Positions 61,762-64,000 of a stretch of DNA of 64,000 bases are shown here, one piece after another. The stretch is from DATJLY01 sp963773665. GTDB taxonomy: Bacteria > Pseudomonadota > Alphaproteobacteria > ATCC43930 > CGMCC-115725. The position numbers and the translations under genes were made by a program. The stretch is taken from positions 744,001 through 808,000 of the forward strand of contig CAVZBZ010000001.1 in NCBI GenBank assembly GCA_963773665.1. The letters are read 5' to 3'. Positions within the stretch are counted from its first letter, which is position 1, and every line of letters begins with the position of its first letter. Under the pieces are notes generated by a model. It was not told the DNA's origin. It ran no database searches and saw nothing but the letters and a program-made list of their open reading frames with translations.

Positions 61762-62813
61762 AGCGGGATTGAATTAGGCGGGACCATATCCGGAGTTGCT
61801 GAAGTAGTTTGAGCATTCTTGCGGCGTGAAGCTGCCGAGAAGCTGTCCGATGGCTTCGGTCACGGCGTCGAAGCTTCGCGCGGCGGTTTTGCGCAGCAAG
61901 TGTTTGAGCTTGGCGAAGAGCTGTTCGATGGGGTTGAGGTCGGGCGAGTATTTCGGCAGGAGGATGAGCTTGGCGCCGACGGCACGGATGGCGTGACGGA
62001 CGGCGCGTCCCTTGTGGCTGCCGAGATTGTCCATGATGACGATGTCGCCCGGTCTCAGGGTCGGGACGAGAACCTTCTCGACATAGGTCCGGAAGGTCTG
62101 GCCGTTGATCGGGGCATCGAGCAGCCAGGGCGCGTCGATACGATCGTGCCGCAGCGCGGCCAGGAAGGTCATGGTCTTCCAGCGCGCCTGCGGCACCTTG
62201 GCGCGCAGCCGCCGGCCGCGCGGTCCCCATCCCCGGAGCGGGGCCATGTTGTCCTTGGTCCAGGTCTCATCGATGAAGACCAGGCGCGCCGGTTCAATCC
62301 GCCTCTGACGCGCTTTCCACTGCGCTCGCCGTCTCGCCACGTCGGGGCGATCCTGTTCGCTGGCGAGCACGGTTTTTTTTGAAGCTCAACTCCTCGGCGT
62401 GAACGAACATCCAGACCGCGGTGTAATCGGCCTTGAGGCCGCGCCCGGCGAGTTCGCGGACAAGCCCGCGCAAAGTGAAATCGCGCTCGCGAATGCGCTC
62501 GCGCAGCCAAACCTCATGCTCGTCCCGGATCGCCTTCGGCTTGTGCCCGCCCATCTGTCCCGGCACCACGCTCCCCGTCTCCCGGAAGCGCCGCACCCAG
62601 GCGATCGCCGTGCTCACGCCAACCCCGAACCGCGACGCCGCTTCATGCCGCGACAGCCCCTCGTTCTCGACCGCCGCAACAACCCGCTCGCGAAGATCCA
62701 TCGAATAAGGTTTTGCCATTCATGCCGGCCCCCTTCGCCCAGCCAGCATGTTGAATCAGAAACGCCCCCGATTCGGGAATCCCCAATCAACTCCGGCCAA
62801 AACAATCCCGCTC
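61761..62813 (-). mobile_element. IS630-family insertion sequence, 1053 bp
   Basis: The inner ends read GAGCGGGATTGAATTAGGCG at 61761 and, inverted, GAGCGGGATTGTTTTGGCCG from 62813, so the first 11 bases are perfect inverted repeats. TA at 61759-61760 and 62814-62815 flank it, the target duplication expected for this family. The transposase lies on the minus strand. It separates bamD from recN, which are adjacent in relatives. Confidence 0.92.
61774..62719 (-). CDS. IS630 transposase, two frames joined by A8 slippage
   Basis: The first frame (62719-62294) starts MAKPYSMDLRERVVAAVENE with a helix-turn-helix (SRHEAASRFGVGVSTAIAWV) and DFTLRGLVRELAGRGLKADY. The second frame (to 61774) carries the DDE core: EPARLVFIDETWTKDNMAPL (Asp), RPGDIVIMDNLGSHKGRAVR (Asp) and YSPDLNPIEQLFAKLKHLLR (Glu). 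They meet at a run of eight A on the coding strand (62373-62380), where a -1 shift turns SFKKNRA into SFKKTVLASEQDRPD and gives a full protein of about 315 residues. Slippage here is the usual expression mode in part of the family; a simple frame mutation is the alternative. Confidence 0.9.
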
Positions 62814-62899
62814 TAGGCGGCCGGGGGGGGGTCGCAAGGCGCGGCCCCTGCCTGCCCTTGGCCTCGCGCGCGCGCAACCGCTATCATCGGCGCGCTTTC

Positions 62900-64000
62900 A
62901 TGCTGCTCGGCCTCACCATTCGCGATGTCGTGCTGATCGACCGGCTCGAAGTGAGCTTCCGGCCAGGCCTCTGCGTGCTGACCGGCGAGACCGGCGCCGG
63001 GAAATCGATCCTGCTCGACGCGCTGGGCCTCACGCTCGGCATGCGCGCGGACAGCGCGCTGGTGCGGGCCGGCGCCGAGCAGGCGGTGGTCAGCGCCGAG
63101 TTCGCCCTTCCGCCCGACCATCCGGCCCGCGCGCTCATCGCCGAAGCGGGGCTCGCTGCGGCCGGCGACACGCTTGTCCTGCGCCGCAATCTCGGCGCCG
63201 ACGGGCGGAGCCGCGCCTTCATCGACGATCAGCCGACGAGCGTCGGGCTGTTGCGCCAGGTCGGCGAGACCCTGATCGAGATCGAGGCGCAGTTCGCCGA
63301 ACGGGGCCTCATGGATCCCGCAACCCACCGCGCGGCGCTCGACGCCTTTGGCGGGCATGGCGAGACGCTCGACGCAACCGAGCGCGCGTGGCGCACGTGG
63401 CGCGCGCTCGGCAAGGAGCGCGCCGACGCGGAAGGCGCGCTCGCCAAGGCGCGCGCCGAGGAAGATTACCTTCGCCATGCGCTTGCCGAGCTCGACACGC
63501 TCGATCCCAAGGAAGGCGAAGAGCAGACGCTCGCCGAGGACCGCGCGCTTCTCATGAATCGCGAGCGGATCGAGGAGGCGGTCGAGGCCGCGTTGCGCGA
63601 GCTCGAGGGCGAGCGTGGCGCCGAGCGCGCGATCGGCCACGCCCAGCGCGCACTCGAGCGGCTGCGCGACAAGGCGATGGGAAGGCTCGACGCGGCGGGT
63701 GCCGCCCTCGACCGCGCCGCGCTTGAGACGCGCGAGGCGATCGCCGCGCTGACATCCGAGGCGCGCGCTCTGGGACGCGGCGCGTCCGGGCTCGAGCGCA
63801 TCGAGGAACGGCTCTTTGCGCTCCGCGCGGCGGCGCGCAAGCACGGCATCGCGGTCGATGATCTCCCAGGGCGGCGCGCGGCCATGGCGCAGGCATTAGC
63901 GACGCTCGACGACGGCGGCGAACGGCTCAAGGCGCTCGACCGCCGCGCCGCCGAGGCGCGGGCCGATTATGTCGCGGCCGCGGAGAAACTGGGCCAGCTC
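62900..64000 (+). CDS. recN: DNA repair protein RecN, 3' truncated
   Basis: RecN is an SMC-like ATPase acting in double-strand break repair. The product begins MLLGLTIRDVVLIDRLEVSF, with Walker A LTGETGAGKSILLDALGLTL, then the RecN stretch LGADGRSRAFIDDQPTSVGL and ETLIEIEAQFAERGLMDPAT. The usual Q-loop reads HGQ; here it reads EAQ. Coiled-coil arms follow (ALAELDTLDPKEGEEQTLAE, LRELEGERGAERAIGHAQRA) and the window ends within them. Frame intact over the 367 residues seen. A 9-G run (62823-62831) lies upstream. Confidence 0.94.
   Translation, partial: MLLGLTIRDVVLIDRLEVSFRPGLCVLTGETGAGKSILLDALGLTLGMRADSALVRAGAEQAVVSAEFALPPDHPARALIAEAGLAAAGDTLVLRRNLGADGRSRAFIDDQPTSVGLLRQVGETLIEIEAQFAERGLMDPATHRAALDAFGGHGETLDATERAWRTWRALGKERADAEGALAKARAEEDYLRHALAELDTLDPKEGEEQTLAEDRALLMNRERIEEAVEAALRELEGERGAERAIGHAQRALERLRDKAMGRLDAAGAALDRAALETREAIAALTSEARALGRGASGLERIEERLFALRAAARKHGIAVDDLPGRRAAMAQALATLDDGGERLKALDRRAAEARADYVAAAEKLGQL

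Overview
The window is about 64 kb of GC-rich DNA from an alphaproteobacterium. The host gene order supports this: an amidase gene, rnpB, then mraZ through ftsZ, then lpxC, bamD (comL) and recN, which is the usual alphaproteobacterial division and cell-wall cluster. Two mobile elements interrupt it. I cannot name the genus from sequence alone.

Layout. 1-20.4 kb is host: the 3' part of a DUF445 membrane protein gene, an N-acetylmuramoyl-L-alanine amidase, RNase P RNA, a MraZ operator, and an almost gapless operon mraZ-rsmH-ftsL-ftsI-murE-murF-mraY-murD-ftsW-murG-murC-murB-ddl-ftsQ-ftsA-ftsZ. 20.59-59.74 kb is a Mu-like transposable prophage of about 39.1 kb lying between ftsZ and lpxC. 59.8-64 kb is host again: lpxC, bamD, an intact-looking IS630-family element of 1053 bp starting exactly at the bamD stop codon, and the 5' part of recN.

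Prophage. On the left is a leftward S24-type repressor, facing a rightward early operon: Ner-like protein, MuA transposase, MuB ATPase, then some twenty small genes mostly joined by ATGA overlaps, ending with GemA-like and Mor-like regulators. Two of the small early proteins resemble host cell-cycle regulators: a GcrA-like DNA-binding protein and a free-standing DnaA domain IV. After an operator-like palindrome and a terminator comes the late operon: lysis and cell-wall genes, small and large terminase, a portal fused to a MuF-type head protein, protease/scaffold, capsid, connectors, tail tube, tape measure, and a tail tip set (DUF2460, DUF2163, NlpC/P60, giant tip protein) like that of gene transfer agents. 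It therefore encodes Mu-type transposition with a long non-contractile tail. Several proteins in the late operon carry signal peptides or lipoboxes. Two small genes lie on the minus strand against the operon: a membrane protein and a HEXXH lipoprotein.

Sequence quality. Nearly every gene from mraZ to ddl, and many prophage genes, is split by single-base frame changes, although the proteins are conserved on both sides of each break. ftsQ, ftsA, ftsZ, lpxC, bamD, recN and the tail tip genes are clean. Because the broken set contains essential genes, I treat the breaks as consensus errors (often an extra G or C, or a shortened C/G run) rather than real mutations. Coordinates of broken genes span start to expected stop, and break points are approximate.
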